51,987 nucleotides of DNA from DASZMX01 sp035551475 (GTDB lineage Bacteria; Verrucomicrobiota; Verrucomicrobiia; Limisphaerales; Palsa-1400). The stretch's first letter is position 1. Every line of letters begins with the position of its first letter. The notes below the pieces were generated by a model that was given only the letters and a program-made list of their open reading frames with translations, ran no database searches and was not told where the DNA came from. The DNA is taken from positions 1 through 51,987 of the forward strand of contig DASZMX010000044.1 of the NCBI GenBank assembly GCA_035551475.1, read 5' to 3'. Positions 24,779-33,597 of the stretch are shown here, in pieces. A program made the position numbers and the translations under genes.

Positions 24779-25689
24779 AGGCGATAGAACGTCTGCGGCG
24801 ACGTGTTCGTCACGGTCACGCCGATGATTTTGGTGGCGTTCGACACGGTGGTCCAAGTTGTGGAGGCCACATTGGTGCTGGACTGCAGCACATAATTCGT
24901 CGCGGACGCCGGCCAGTAGATAACTTCCTGGTTGCCCGAGCTCACGATGTTCAACTGGGGCTGCGGGCTGATGCTGATGTTCAGGTTCGAAAGCGAGCCG
25001 GAGTTGGAGGGATTGCTCGAATCCTGCACGATTTGGAAATACGCCCCCAAAAGGCTGCCATCGCCGGCATCCAGAGAGCCGTTGCCCGCCGAGGCCGTGA
25101 ATTCAAACACCGGGCTCGAGAACTGATTCGCGAAAAATTGCAGCGCGTTCTTGCCATTACCGTCCAGGAAATATGACATCCCGAGCCGGATGGTGTCGCC
25201 GGAATTATAGCTCACCAGGTTGTTGCCGCTGAAAGTGTAAAATGACAGGCCGCCGAACTGCACCACTTCATGTCCGTCAGTGTCCAAAATGAATTGAATG
25301 TCGCCTTCGGAGGCGGTGCTGAAAAGGATGCCCGCCTCTTTGCGGGGCGTGATCGGAGTTCCAGTCAAGACAAAATCCATCGACACATGAAAATAGTCAT
25401 TGTGCTGGAATTGATACGGCGTGGCGCCGTTGTCCGCGGAAAAGCGCCAGATGTCGCGGTTGGCGAAGCCGCTGGCGGCGCTCACGTTTTGCTCGTTGAA
25501 GGAAACGACGCTGGGATAGTTCGTCACGACCGTCAAGGTCGCGCCCGGCACGTCGTCGTAAACTCGCTCCTGAATATTGACGGAATTGATCGAGGTCACC
25601 TGGCCGTAGGCGGCTCCGCCCAACAAAAGAGCAAGGCCGGCGTGATACGTAAACAGAGAATGAGTGCGTGTGGTTTTCAATGGGTTCAT
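24763..25689 (-). CDS. Secreted beta-rich protein of unknown function with FYR tail
   Basis: A 308-aa exported protein with signal peptide at about residues 1-29 (LFTYHAGLALLLGGAAYG). The core (about 30-235) is Ser/Asn/Thr-rich and strand-rich, with DIQFILDTDGHEVVQFGG and NDYFHVSMDFVLTG, suggesting a jelly-roll or concanavalin-like binding fold, but I cannot name a family. The last 70 residues (YVLQSSTNVASTTWTTV ... FYRLQGTP) are the clearest example in the window of the shared C-terminal domain. It is transcribed from a strong promoter (25697-25726) that diverges from that of the carbohydrate-binding protein at 25814. The -10 element lies only 7 bp before its ATG, so the message may be leaderless. 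Confidence 0.78.
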   Translation of the reverse strand: MNPLKTTRTHSLFTYHAGLALLLGGAAYGQVTSINSVNIQERVYDDVPGATLTVVTNYPSVVSFNEQNVSAASGFANRDIWRFSADNGATPYQFQHNDYFHVSMDFVLTGTPITPRKEAGILFSTASEGDIQFILDTDGHEVVQFGGLSFYTFSGNNLVSYNSGDTIRLGMSYFLDGNGKNALQFFANQFSSPVFEFTASAGNGSLDAGDGSLLGAYFQIVQDSSNPSNSGSLSNLNISISPQPQLNIVSSGNQEVIYWPASATNYVLQSSTNVASTTWTTVSNATKIIGVTVTNTSPQTFYRLQGTP

Positions 25690-25696
25690 AAGGCGG

Positions 25697-25726
25697 ACTC
25701 TATCGGCAGCCGCCGCCGCTTGTCAA
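25697..25726 (-). promoter_or_regulatory. Sigma-70 promoter for the secreted protein at 25689
   Basis: On the minus strand a perfect TTGACA (25726-25721) is followed, after 18 bp, by TAGAGT (25702-25697). The -10 box ends 7 bp before the ATG at 25689, so the first transcribed base would be at or next to the start codon. No Shine-Dalgarno sequence is present. Confidence 0.6.
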
Positions 25727-25753
25727 GGCGGAAGAATTCCGAGCCAAAACGAA

Positions 25754-25781
25754 TTGACAACATTTGGCCCAATGCTAGAAT
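25754..25781 (+). promoter_or_regulatory. Sigma-70 promoter for the carbohydrate-binding protein at 25814
   Basis: A perfect TTGACA (25754-25759) and a five-of-six TAGAAT (25776-25781) with a 16-bp spacer. Transcription would start near 25788, giving a leader of about 26 bases before the ATG at 25814. This also rules against the longer in-frame start at 25664, which lies upstream of the promoter and inside the divergent gene. The two -35 boxes of the divergent pair are only 27 bp apart, so the two genes may share control. Confidence 0.65.
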
Positions 25782-25813
25782 ACTCCCTGTCCCACGTATC
25801 AAGATTCTACCGA

Positions 25814-28459
25814 ATGAAAACTACTTCGACGATTTGTCGTCTCGACTTCCGCCTGGCAGTAGCCGCCTTGCTCACGTTGGCTTTTTTCAACGTGCGCGCC
25901 GGCAATCTGCTGGTCAATCCGAGCTTTGAGGCCAACAGCGGAAATGTCGTTCCGCAAGGCTGGACTTACTTTCTGCCGCCCACCACGGCGCATCCCAAAG
26001 ATTATTGGATTGAAGGCAACGTCCCCCGCCATTCCGGCGCCTTTTATTGGAAGGAATGGGGCGCGCTCTATTTGCCCGCTCCCACGAACAACGTCGCCGG
26101 CATTTATCAGGACTTCAGTTGCGCTCCCGGCTCGACGTTCCAGGCTGACGGCTGGATTTACACCAGCCACTCCGATGTTCTCGGCGCCGATTGCGCGGTC
26201 TGGATCGAGGTCTCGTTCCTCGACGCCTCGAGCAATGCCCTCGCCCTTTATAAATCCGCCAATTTCACCGCAGCCGCCGGCGCCGACGCCTGGATTGACT
26301 TCCCGGTTACGAACGCCTGCAACCTCGCCGCGCCCGTTGCGACCGGCGATCCATATTATCCTACCTACGCCATCACGGGAGCGGTCAGCCAATTGACTGC
26401 TCCGCTCGGCACCAAGTCCGTGCGTTACCGTTACGCCTATATGCAATCCGGCAATGAAGGCGGCTCGGCTTATTTCGATGACGCCAACCTGAACCAGGTC
26501 AGCGGCCCGATCGCGCCTATCATCACAAATTTATTTCCAGTCAACATGATTTTTGTGAATCCGGCGGATGGGCTCTCCTTCACCGCGAATTCTCCCAGCG
26601 GCTTCACGATTAACAACAATGCCATTCACGTCGTCGTCAATGGCGTCGATGTCTCCGGCAATCTTTCGTTCGGCGGTTCCGCCTCGAACAAGACGGTCAT
26701 TTACAATGGCCTGCAATCCAACACCGTTTACACCGTCTCCATCTCGATTACTGACAGTTTTAATTTCACCGCCAGCGCCAGCACCACGTTCCAAACGATG
26801 TGGATCGGAATTCCTCCCATTGTTTATCTCTGGGAAGCGGAGGATTTTGATTTCAATGGCGGCTCGTATTTTGACAACCCCACCCTCTGCAATGCGGACG
26901 CCGGCCCGAACTGCTATTTTGGGACCGTCGGCGTGCAAGGCGTGGATGAAAACAGCTTCAGCGGCAGTTCCGGCCACGAATATCGCCCGGATGATGGCAT
27001 TAACATTGACGCCGCGGGCGATGCGCTCCGCAAAAATCTCGTCGTCGGAGGCCGGGTCGATTACCGCATCGATCCTTTCATCACGGGTGAATGGGTCAAT
27101 TACACCCGCGACTGGACGAATGGCACGTATTGGGTCATCGCCCGCGTCGCCACGGGCGAAGGTCTGTCCGGCTCGCTGACATTGAGCCGCGTCAATTCGG
27201 ATTCCACGGTGACCGATCTGGGAACGTTCACCGTCGCCAGCGGGCAGGGTTGGACCACGTTCAACAACGTGTTTCTTCTTGATACGAATGGCAACCTTGC
27301 CAACGTCACGCTCAGCGGCAAAGAAACGCTGCGCGTCACCAGCGGGGGCAATCTGCTGCCGAACTTCTTCGCGCTCGTCGCTGCCACGGTCGATTTGCCG
27401 GTGCTGAAGAATATGTATCCCACGGGCACGAAGCCCTTCGAGTACACCAACGCTCTCGCCTTCACCGCCAACTCCGCCGGCGCGACTTTCCCGCTGAGCG
27501 GCATCAAGGTGAATCTCGACGGGGTGGACGTTTCATCGCTCCTGACCTTCAGCGGGGCTTCGTCCAATCGCACGGTCGTTTATCCCGGGCTTTTGCCCAA
27601 CGCCGTCCACACCGCGATTATTTCGGTCACGAATTCCCTCGGCCACGGCATTCTCGTCACCAATAATTTCGACACCTTCTCGGAGAACAATTTCATGTGG
27701 GACGCGGAGGATTTCGATTTCGGCGGCGGCCAATTCCTCGATGCCGCCGACTGGCAGCCGGACGCGTACTCTTCTTACACGTCCGTCGATGGCGTTGATT
27801 TTCATCACACGCCCGAAGCCGGCGAACAGCTCGGCTACCGCTACAACGGCGTGCCCACCGAAATTGCGCGTGATTATCTGCGCCAGGTATTTGTCGATTA
27901 CGGCGCGATTGATTTCCATCTCGCCTGGTTCGGCATTGGCGATTGGGCGGATTACACCCGCGTTTTCCCGACGGGAAAATTCTATGTTTATGCGCGCACC
28001 GCCGGCTTTGGCCCGTTCACGATGGATCTGGATAAGGTCGTCAGCGGCGCCGGCACGAGCAATCAAGTCACCAGCCACGTGGGCCGCTGGGGCGCAGTGG
28101 GCACCGACAACCAGACGCACTTCTGGGTGCAGTTGACCGACGACGCCCTGACTGCGCCGGTGGTCGTTTCGCTGGGCGGCCAAAGCACGGTCCGCCTCTC
28201 CACCGCCACCGGGGACTGTTATCCGAATTATTTCATGCTCGTCCCAGCGACCGGCATCAATCTCTCCGCCGCGCGTTCGGGCAACAATGTCGCCATCTCC
28301 TTCCCTTCGCAGAACGATGTCGTCTATAGGGTCTTTTACCGCACCGACCTCACTTCCGCGAACTGGACGCTGCTCACCTCCGTGGTGGGCAATGGCTCCG
28401 TCACGACCGTTAATGACGTCGCGGCTGGTTCCCGCTTCTATAAGGTTGTCGCGCCGTGA
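25814..28459 (+). CDS. Secreted multi-module carbohydrate-binding protein with FYR tail
   Basis: An 881-aa exported protein with signal peptide at about residues 1-29. A CBM4/9-like jelly-roll follows (starts NLLVNPSFEANSG, about 30-235). Then the same two-part unit occurs twice: an Ig-like domain (about 240-340 and 541-640, with SNKTVIYNGL and SNRTVVYPGL) and a binding-type beta-sandwich beginning WEAEDFDFNGG or WDAEDFDFGGG (about 343-540 and 641-810), reminiscent of CBM6/CBM35 modules. The final 70 residues (VYRVFYRTDLTSANW ... RFYKVVAP) are the shared tail, here with Lys in place of Arg. No catalytic domain is evident. It is translationally coupled to the GH144-type enzyme downstream (GTGA overlap at 28456-28459), so it may present that enzyme's substrate. 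Confidence 0.82.
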   Translation: MKTTSTICRLDFRLAVAALLTLAFFNVRAGNLLVNPSFEANSGNVVPQGWTYFLPPTTAHPKDYWIEGNVPRHSGAFYWKEWGALYLPAPTNNVAGIYQDFSCAPGSTFQADGWIYTSHSDVLGADCAVWIEVSFLDASSNALALYKSANFTAAAGADAWIDFPVTNACNLAAPVATGDPYYPTYAITGAVSQLTAPLGTKSVRYRYAYMQSGNEGGSAYFDDANLNQVSGPIAPIITNLFPVNMIFVNPADGLSFTANSPSGFTINNNAIHVVVNGVDVSGNLSFGGSASNKTVIYNGLQSNTVYTVSISITDSFNFTASASTTFQTMWIGIPPIVYLWEAEDFDFNGGSYFDNPTLCNADAGPNCYFGTVGVQGVDENSFSGSSGHEYRPDDGINIDAAGDALRKNLVVGGRVDYRIDPFITGEWVNYTRDWTNGTYWVIARVATGEGLSGSLTLSRVNSDSTVTDLGTFTVASGQGWTTFNNVFLLDTNGNLANVTLSGKETLRVTSGGNLLPNFFALVAATVDLPVLKNMYPTGTKPFEYTNALAFTANSAGATFPLSGIKVNLDGVDVSSLLTFSGASSNRTVVYPGLLPNAVHTAIISVTNSLGHGILVTNNFDTFSENNFMWDAEDFDFGGGQFLDAADWQPDAYSSYTSVDGVDFHHTPEAGEQLGYRYNGVPTEIARDYLRQVFVDYGAIDFHLAWFGIGDWADYTRVFPTGKFYVYARTAGFGPFTMDLDKVVSGAGTSNQVTSHVGRWGAVGTDNQTHFWVQLTDDALTAPVVVSLGGQSTVRLSTATGDCYPNYFMLVPATGINLSAARSGNNVAISFPSQNDVVYRVFYRTDLTSANWTLLTSVVGNGSVTTVNDVAAGSRFYKVVAP

Positions 28460-30264
28460 TCAAGTCAGCCGCTGCTTTTGCCGCCTTGCTTTTTGCGGCC
28501 TTGGTGTTGCCGGCGGGCGCGGTCAACGCCCCGACCGGATTGGTGAGCCGCTCCGGTGACCAGAGCATCGTCTTGCATTGGGATCCCAATACCGATGCAA
28601 ATCTCGCGGGTTATCGCGTGTATCGTTCACAAAACGGCGGCGCGTTCCAATCGCTCAGCAACAACCTCATCACCACGCGCGGATTCTGTGATTTGAGCGC
28701 GCTAAATGGCAAAACCAACGTGTATCAAATCACCGCCGTGAATGCCTCCGCGCAGGAGAGCCCGCCCTCGGCCCAAGTGGCCGCCATTGCCAACCCTTTT
28801 GCGTCGGACGACGCGTTCCTGGATTACGTGCAGGAGGTTAATTTCGATTACTTCTGGTATGACGGCAATCCGGCCAACGGCCTGGTGCCCGACCGCAGCG
28901 CCAATGGTTCGGCTTGCAGCATCGCGTCCGTCGGCTTTGGCTTGAGCGCAATTGCGATTGCTGTCGATCACGGCTGGATTACGCGCGCCCAGGGCGCCGC
29001 GCGCGTTCGCACCACGCTCAACACTTTTCTGCAAGGCCCGGAAGGGACGGCCACGTCCGGCACGATTGGGTATCGCGGCTGGTTTTACCATTTTCTTGAC
29101 ATGAACACCGCAGTGCGGTCCGGCGCGGAATTGTCATCGATTGACACGGCCTTGCTGCTGGCCGGCATGCTGCACGCCAAACAATATTTCAATCAAAACA
29201 ACGCCGATGAATCCGTCATCCGCTCCTCCGCCGACACCATCTTTAATCGCGTCGATTGGAATTGGATGGCTCGCGGCACGAATGCCCTCTGCATGGCGTG
29301 GTTTCCTGAATCCGGATTCATCACCAACAATTGGGTGGGCTACAACGAGGGCATGATTCTTTACTGCCTGGGCATGGGCGCCGCCAATCCGTTGCCCGCC
29401 ACCTCCTGGAAAGCGTGGACCAATGGCTATGTCTGGACGACGAATAACGGCCAGAGTTACACCGCTTTCGGACCGCTTTTCGGCTTCCAATACTCGCATT
29501 GCTGGATCGATTTTCGCCACATCGCCGATGGCTACATGAACAGCCATGATTGCACGTACTTTCTCAATTCCCGCCACGCCAGCCTCGCGCAAGTTTCCTA
29601 TTGCATCACGAACCCCAATCACGAAGTCGGTTACTCCAGCAATGTCTGGGGTTTGACCGCGTCCGACGGGCCGAATGGCTATGATGTGCATGGCCTGCCG
29701 CCGCTCGCCGTCGATGACGGCACCATCGCTCCCACCGCCGCCGGCGGCTCCATCGCTTTCACCCCGGAATATTCGCTGCCAACGCTTCGTTATTTTTACA
29801 GCCATTTTCGGCCGCGCGTCTGGACCTCCTACGGTTATCGGGATGCCTTCAACCTGGGCGCGCAATGGTACGGCCCCGACGAACTCGGCATCGATCAAGG
29901 CCCGATCGTCATCATGATTGAGAATTATCGGACGCAGCAGCCGTGGCATCTATTTATGCAGAACCCGGAAGTCCAGCTCGGCTTGCAACGCGCTGGTTTC
30001 GTAACGCTGCCTTTTGTCCCGCTCAGCGCCACGGTCGATCCCGATCAGGGTTCTGTCACGCTTGATTGGAGCGCGCAACCGGGCCGCTCGTATCAAATTG
30101 AATATTCTCCCGATCTCCTGACTTGGTTTGGACCCTCGAACGGTGAAATTCTCGCCAGTGGCTCCAGCGCCGCCTGGACCGACAGCGGTCCCCCCGTGAG
30201 TTCCGCGCTCCCCTCCACCCAAGGCGAGAGATTCTATCGCGTGCTCCAGCTCGGCGCTCCTTGA
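28456..30264 (+). CDS. Secreted GH144-type (glycoamylase-domain) beta-glucan hydrolase with Fn3 and FYR tail
   Basis: A 602-aa exported enzyme starting at GTG 28456. It has a signal peptide (about 1-22), a fibronectin type III domain (about 25-115, LAGYRVYRSQNGG), and a catalytic glycoamylase (PF10091) domain (about 118-515). That domain has the signatures FDYFWYDGN, SVGFGLSAIAIA, YRGWFYHFLD, SSIDTALLLAGM, FQYSHCWIDFRH, VWGLTASDGPNGY and IDQGPIVIMIENYR. GH144 enzymes cut beta-1,2-glucan (endo-action or sophorose release), and related glycoamylase-domain proteins may differ. The tail (SYQIEYSPDLLTWFG ... FYRVLQLGAP) follows. The beta-glucosidase-type GH3 at 31348 could finish the products. Exact linkage specificity is inferred from the family. 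Confidence 0.87.
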   Translation: MIKSAAAFAALLFAALVLPAGAVNAPTGLVSRSGDQSIVLHWDPNTDANLAGYRVYRSQNGGAFQSLSNNLITTRGFCDLSALNGKTNVYQITAVNASAQESPPSAQVAAIANPFASDDAFLDYVQEVNFDYFWYDGNPANGLVPDRSANGSACSIASVGFGLSAIAIAVDHGWITRAQGAARVRTTLNTFLQGPEGTATSGTIGYRGWFYHFLDMNTAVRSGAELSSIDTALLLAGMLHAKQYFNQNNADESVIRSSADTIFNRVDWNWMARGTNALCMAWFPESGFITNNWVGYNEGMILYCLGMGAANPLPATSWKAWTNGYVWTTNNGQSYTAFGPLFGFQYSHCWIDFRHIADGYMNSHDCTYFLNSRHASLAQVSYCITNPNHEVGYSSNVWGLTASDGPNGYDVHGLPPLAVDDGTIAPTAAGGSIAFTPEYSLPTLRYFYSHFRPRVWTSYGYRDAFNLGAQWYGPDELGIDQGPIVIMIENYRTQQPWHLFMQNPEVQLGLQRAGFVTLPFVPLSATVDPDQGSVTLDWSAQPGRSYQIEYSPDLLTWFGPSNGEILASGSSAAWTDSGPPVSSALPSTQGERFYRVLQLGAP

Positions 30265-30279
30265 ACCAGGCGGGCCACG

Positions 30280-31248
30280 CTAAACCGCTCGGGCATACAT
30301 GCGTTGCATGTCGCGGAAATTGATGTGGAAATGGACCTTATCCAAATGCATTGTTCGACAGATTCGCATTAGAAAATCGCGCAGCCGGGAGCTGCGGGTG
30401 ACTAGACCCACATTCCAGATGAAGCGCTCGAGGGTGAGCGTCCGTCCGACCCGCTCGGTTTTGAAAACCTTGAAACCGTTGCGTTCGAGCATCGCGCGCA
30501 GGGTGTGCTCGGTGAAGAAATAAATGTGGCCCGGGCAGTTTTGGATGCTGCGTTCCCGATGCTGCAAAATTTTGAAGAGCAGTGAATTGAAGCGCGGCGT
30601 CTCAACCACGAAAACTCCGCCCTCGCGGACCAGGTTCCGGACGTCGCGAATGGTGGACGATGGGTCTGGGATGTGTTCGATGACGTGCAAGAGCAAGACG
30701 ACATCAAACGCAGCGGCGGGCAACGCCGGATTGGGCAGGACGCCGTCCACGATTTCGAGGCCGTACTTGGCGCGGGCGTAACGCCCCATCGGCAGGTCCG
30801 GCTCAAGGCCGGTCACCGTCCAGCCGTCGGACCGGATGCGATCGAGAAAAATTCCTGCGAAGGGTCCGATCTCCAATAATTTGCCGCGTTGCGGGAAGAG
30901 CTCATTGATCACGCGCAACGCGCGCAGATTGTCTGGAAGTTGCGTCAGCTGCTTCTGATAGTACTGCCGATAGTCGGGCGACTCCGGGTCGTAAACTTTG
31001 TTCAGGCCCTGCTCGGCAAAGTCATCGCAATCCACATGCCCTCGCGGATTGGCGTACATCAACTCGCATTGACGGCAGCGGACAATTTGTTGAAACGGCG
31101 CGATCTCCTTGGGAAAAAGCAGGTCGGCGTCATCGGCGCCGCACAAGTTGCACCGCACGTGCTTGGAATCAGGAGCGCCTAGAGGCGCAGACTTCGCAGG
31201 AGAGACGGGATCCTCCCCTAAGCCTTTCGTGCCTGAGGATGCTTGCAT
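30280..31248 (-). CDS. Class I SAM-dependent methyltransferase with N-terminal zinc-ribbon
   Basis: A 322-aa cytoplasmic protein. After a disordered start of about 30 residues, two CxxC pairs (CNLCGADD and CRQCELMYANPR, about 34-72) form a zinc-ribbon of the kind found before methyltransferases that act on sugars or lipids. The Rossmann domain follows with LLEIGPFAGIFLDR (SAM-binding glycine loop), LEPD at the end of strand 2 and DVVLLLHVIEHIPDP (motif II, about 198-212). Such zinc-ribbon methyltransferases are frequent in polysaccharide and O-antigen biosynthesis clusters; substrate cannot be told here. It stands alone, convergent to the GH144 gene (15-bp gap) and divergent from GH3. Start is ATG 31248 or the adjoining GTG 31251. 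Confidence 0.85.
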   Translation of the reverse strand: MQASSGTKGLGEDPVSPAKSAPLGAPDSKHVRCNLCGADDADLLFPKEIAPFQQIVRCRQCELMYANPRGHVDCDDFAEQGLNKVYDPESPDYRQYYQKQLTQLPDNLRALRVINELFPQRGKLLEIGPFAGIFLDRIRSDGWTVTGLEPDLPMGRYARAKYGLEIVDGVLPNPALPAAAFDVVLLLHVIEHIPDPSSTIRDVRNLVREGGVFVVETPRFNSLLFKILQHRERSIQNCPGHIYFFTEHTLRAMLERNGFKVFKTERVGRTLTLERFIWNVGLVTRSSRLRDFLMRICRTMHLDKVHFHINFRDMQRMYARAV

Positions 31249-31313
31249 CACAGGATATTCGCCAACCGCCGCGATTGTGTCAAGGCACGGAGGCGGCCTC
31301 CCTCAAACGAGGG

Positions 31314-31341
31314 TTGTCTGTGGGCGCGAATCGCCTACGAT
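31314..31341 (+). promoter_or_regulatory. Possible promoter for the GH3 gene
   Basis: TTGTCT (31314-31319) and TACGAT (31336-31341) are separated by 16 bp, each matching the sigma-70 consensus at four of six positions. The -10 element ends 6 bp before the ATG at 31348, again the spacing expected of a leaderless transcript. The evidence is weak on its own. Confidence 0.3.
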
Positions 31342-31347
31342 GAGTCC

Positions 31348-33597
31348 ATGCGCAATATATTGGCCGGCACGCTTCGGCTTTGGATCGTTCTGGGCGCGTT
31401 CGCTGCGTCCGCCCAAATTCCCGGGCGCGGGCCGGAGTGGGAGGCTTGTGTCGCCAAGGCCGATGCCCTGCTGGCCCGCATGACGACGCCGGAAAAAATC
31501 GGGCAAATGGTGTTGTTCACCAGCACGCAAATCCTGACCGGCGCCGCCACCAATGCGTCGCCGCTCGAAGTCGAAATCCGCGCCGCCCGCTGCGGCAATG
31601 TATTCAACGCCTACACGGCCGCGTACGTCCGCCGCCTCCAGCAGATTGCCGTGCAGGAAACGCGCCTGAAAATTCCGCTCCTCATCGGCTTCGATGTCAT
31701 TCACGGTTACAAAACCACCTTTCCCATCCCGCTGGGCCAGGCCGCTTCCTGGGATCTGGACGCGATTGAGAAGGGCGATCGCGTTGCCGCCATCGAAGCC
31801 ACCGCCGGCGGCTTGAATTGGACGTTCGCGCCGATGGTGGACATTGCCCGCGATCCGCGTTGGGGGCGCATCGCGGAGGGCGCCGGTGAAGACACTTATC
31901 TGGGTTGCGCCATCGCCCGCGCGGCGGTGCGCGGCATTCAGGGCACGAATCTCGCCGACCATTCGTGCCTCCTCGCGTGCGTCAAGCATTACGCCGCTTA
32001 TGGCGCCCCCGAAGCGGGGCGGGATTATAATGTCGTGGAAATGTCCGATCGCACGCTGCGCGAATTTTATTTGCCGCCCTATCGGGCCGCCCTTGACGCC
32101 GGCGCCTTGAGTTTCATGTCGTCCTTTAATGAGCTGAATGGCATTCCCGCCACCGCCAACCGTTTTCTCCTCCAAAACATCCTGCGCGATGAGTGGCATT
32201 TTCCCGGTTTTGTCGTGAGCGACTACACCGCGGTCAATGAATTGATCAATCACGGCATCGCCGCCACGGCCTACGACGCCGGACGCGCCGCGCTCAACGC
32301 GGGCCTCGACATGGACATGGAAGGCTCCATCTATCACGACCATCTCGCCGCCATGCTGCAGAAGGGCGACATTCAAATGGCGCAAATCGATGATGCCGTT
32401 CGCCGCATTCTCGCGGTCAAATATGCTCTGGGCCTTTTCGACGATCCTTATCGCGGCGTCAGTGAGGAGCGCGAAGCCGCTTTTGACAACTATCCGCAAG
32501 CCCATCTTGACGCCGCTTACGACCTGGCCCGCAAATCCTTTGTCCTGCTCAAAAACGACCAAAACCTGCTCCCGCTCAAGCCGGGCTTGAAAATTGCGGT
32601 GCTCGGCCCGCTCGCCAATTCCCCGCGCGACCTTCTCGGCAGCTGGAATGGCCTGGGCGACGCTGCCCGGACCAAACCGATTCTTGACGCCATCACCAAC
32701 GCCAATGTGGGCGGTTCCACCACCTTTGCCGAGGGCTGCGACATCTCCACCACCGACCGTTCGGCCTGGCAGGGAGCGATCGACGCCGCGCGCCAGGCGG
32801 ACGTGATCATCATGGTCATGGGTGAAAGCGCCGACATGACGGGCGAAGCCGCCTCGCGCTCCAGCATCAACCTGCCCGGCCTTCAGACCGAGCTGATACG
32901 TGCTGTCAAACAAATTGGAAAGCCGGTTGTGCTGGTGCTCCTGAACGGGAGGCCGCTGGCGCTGGAGGAGGAATCCACCCTCGCCGACGCCATGCTGGAA
33001 ACGTGGTTCCCGGGCACGGAAGGAGCCCGCGCCATCGCTGACACACTCTTTGGCAAATCCGATCCCTCGGGGCGCCTGCCCGCCACTTTTCCGCGCAATA
33101 TTGGCCAGGTGCCGATCCACTATAATCATAAAAACACCGGGCGCCCTTATCACGGCAATCCCAAGGTCAAGTATGAGTCCCGTTATTTGGACACGCCTAA
33201 TTCGCCGCTTTACCCGTTTGGCTTTGGCCTCGGTTACACGACCTTTTCCTACGGCGACCTCAAGCTCAGCCAGGCTTCGCTGTCGGGAAATCAAACCCTC
33301 ACCGCCACCATTCATGTGACAAACCGCGGCGCGCGCCCCGGCGAAGAAACCGTGCAGATGTACATCTCCGATCCGGTCGCCAGCGTCACTCGTAATGTCG
33401 AGGACTTGCGCGGCTTTCAAAAAATCAGCCTCCAGCCGGGCGAAGGCCGCGATGTTTCCTTCCAAATCACGGTGGATGACCTCAAGTTCTACAATCAGGA
33501 GATGAAGTACGATTGGGAGCCGGGAGAATTTATCATCCGCGTGGGCCATGATTCCAGCCAGCTTGCCGCCGCCTCGGTGCAATGGAGTAAAGACTAA
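31348..33597 (+). CDS. Secreted GH3 beta-glucosidase (BglX type)
   Basis: A 749-aa exported glycosidase with signal peptide at about residues 1-22. The GH3 N-terminal TIM barrel (about 25-370) has FTSTQILTGAATNASPLEVE, IPLLIGFDVIHGY, FAPMVDIARDPRWGRIAEG, CVKHYAAYG and VVSDYTAVNELINHG, with nucleophile Asp292. The C-terminal domain follows (about 400-610, with MVMGESADMTGEAASRS), then a fibronectin-like Fn3_III domain (LKFYNQEMKYDWEPGEF). KHYAAYG rather than the KHFPGHG of NagZ argues for beta-glucosidase or xylosidase over hexosaminidase. I chose the ATG at 31348, which begins a signal peptide. The GH18 gene starts on the last base of its stop codon (TAATG), so the two are co-translated. With GH144 it could degrade beta-glucans to glucose. 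No FYR tail. Confidence 0.93.
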   Translation: MRNILAGTLRLWIVLGAFAASAQIPGRGPEWEACVAKADALLARMTTPEKIGQMVLFTSTQILTGAATNASPLEVEIRAARCGNVFNAYTAAYVRRLQQIAVQETRLKIPLLIGFDVIHGYKTTFPIPLGQAASWDLDAIEKGDRVAAIEATAGGLNWTFAPMVDIARDPRWGRIAEGAGEDTYLGCAIARAAVRGIQGTNLADHSCLLACVKHYAAYGAPEAGRDYNVVEMSDRTLREFYLPPYRAALDAGALSFMSSFNELNGIPATANRFLLQNILRDEWHFPGFVVSDYTAVNELINHGIAATAYDAGRAALNAGLDMDMEGSIYHDHLAAMLQKGDIQMAQIDDAVRRILAVKYALGLFDDPYRGVSEEREAAFDNYPQAHLDAAYDLARKSFVLLKNDQNLLPLKPGLKIAVLGPLANSPRDLLGSWNGLGDAARTKPILDAITNANVGGSTTFAEGCDISTTDRSAWQGAIDAARQADVIIMVMGESADMTGEAASRSSINLPGLQTELIRAVKQIGKPVVLVLLNGRPLALEEESTLADAMLETWFPGTEGARAIADTLFGKSDPSGRLPATFPRNIGQVPIHYNHKNTGRPYHGNPKVKYESRYLDTPNSPLYPFGFGLGYTTFSYGDLKLSQASLSGNQTLTATIHVTNRGARPGEETVQMYISDPVASVTRNVEDLRGFQKISLQPGEGRDVSFQITVDDLKFYNQEMKYDWEPGEFIIRVGHDSSQLAAASVQWSKD

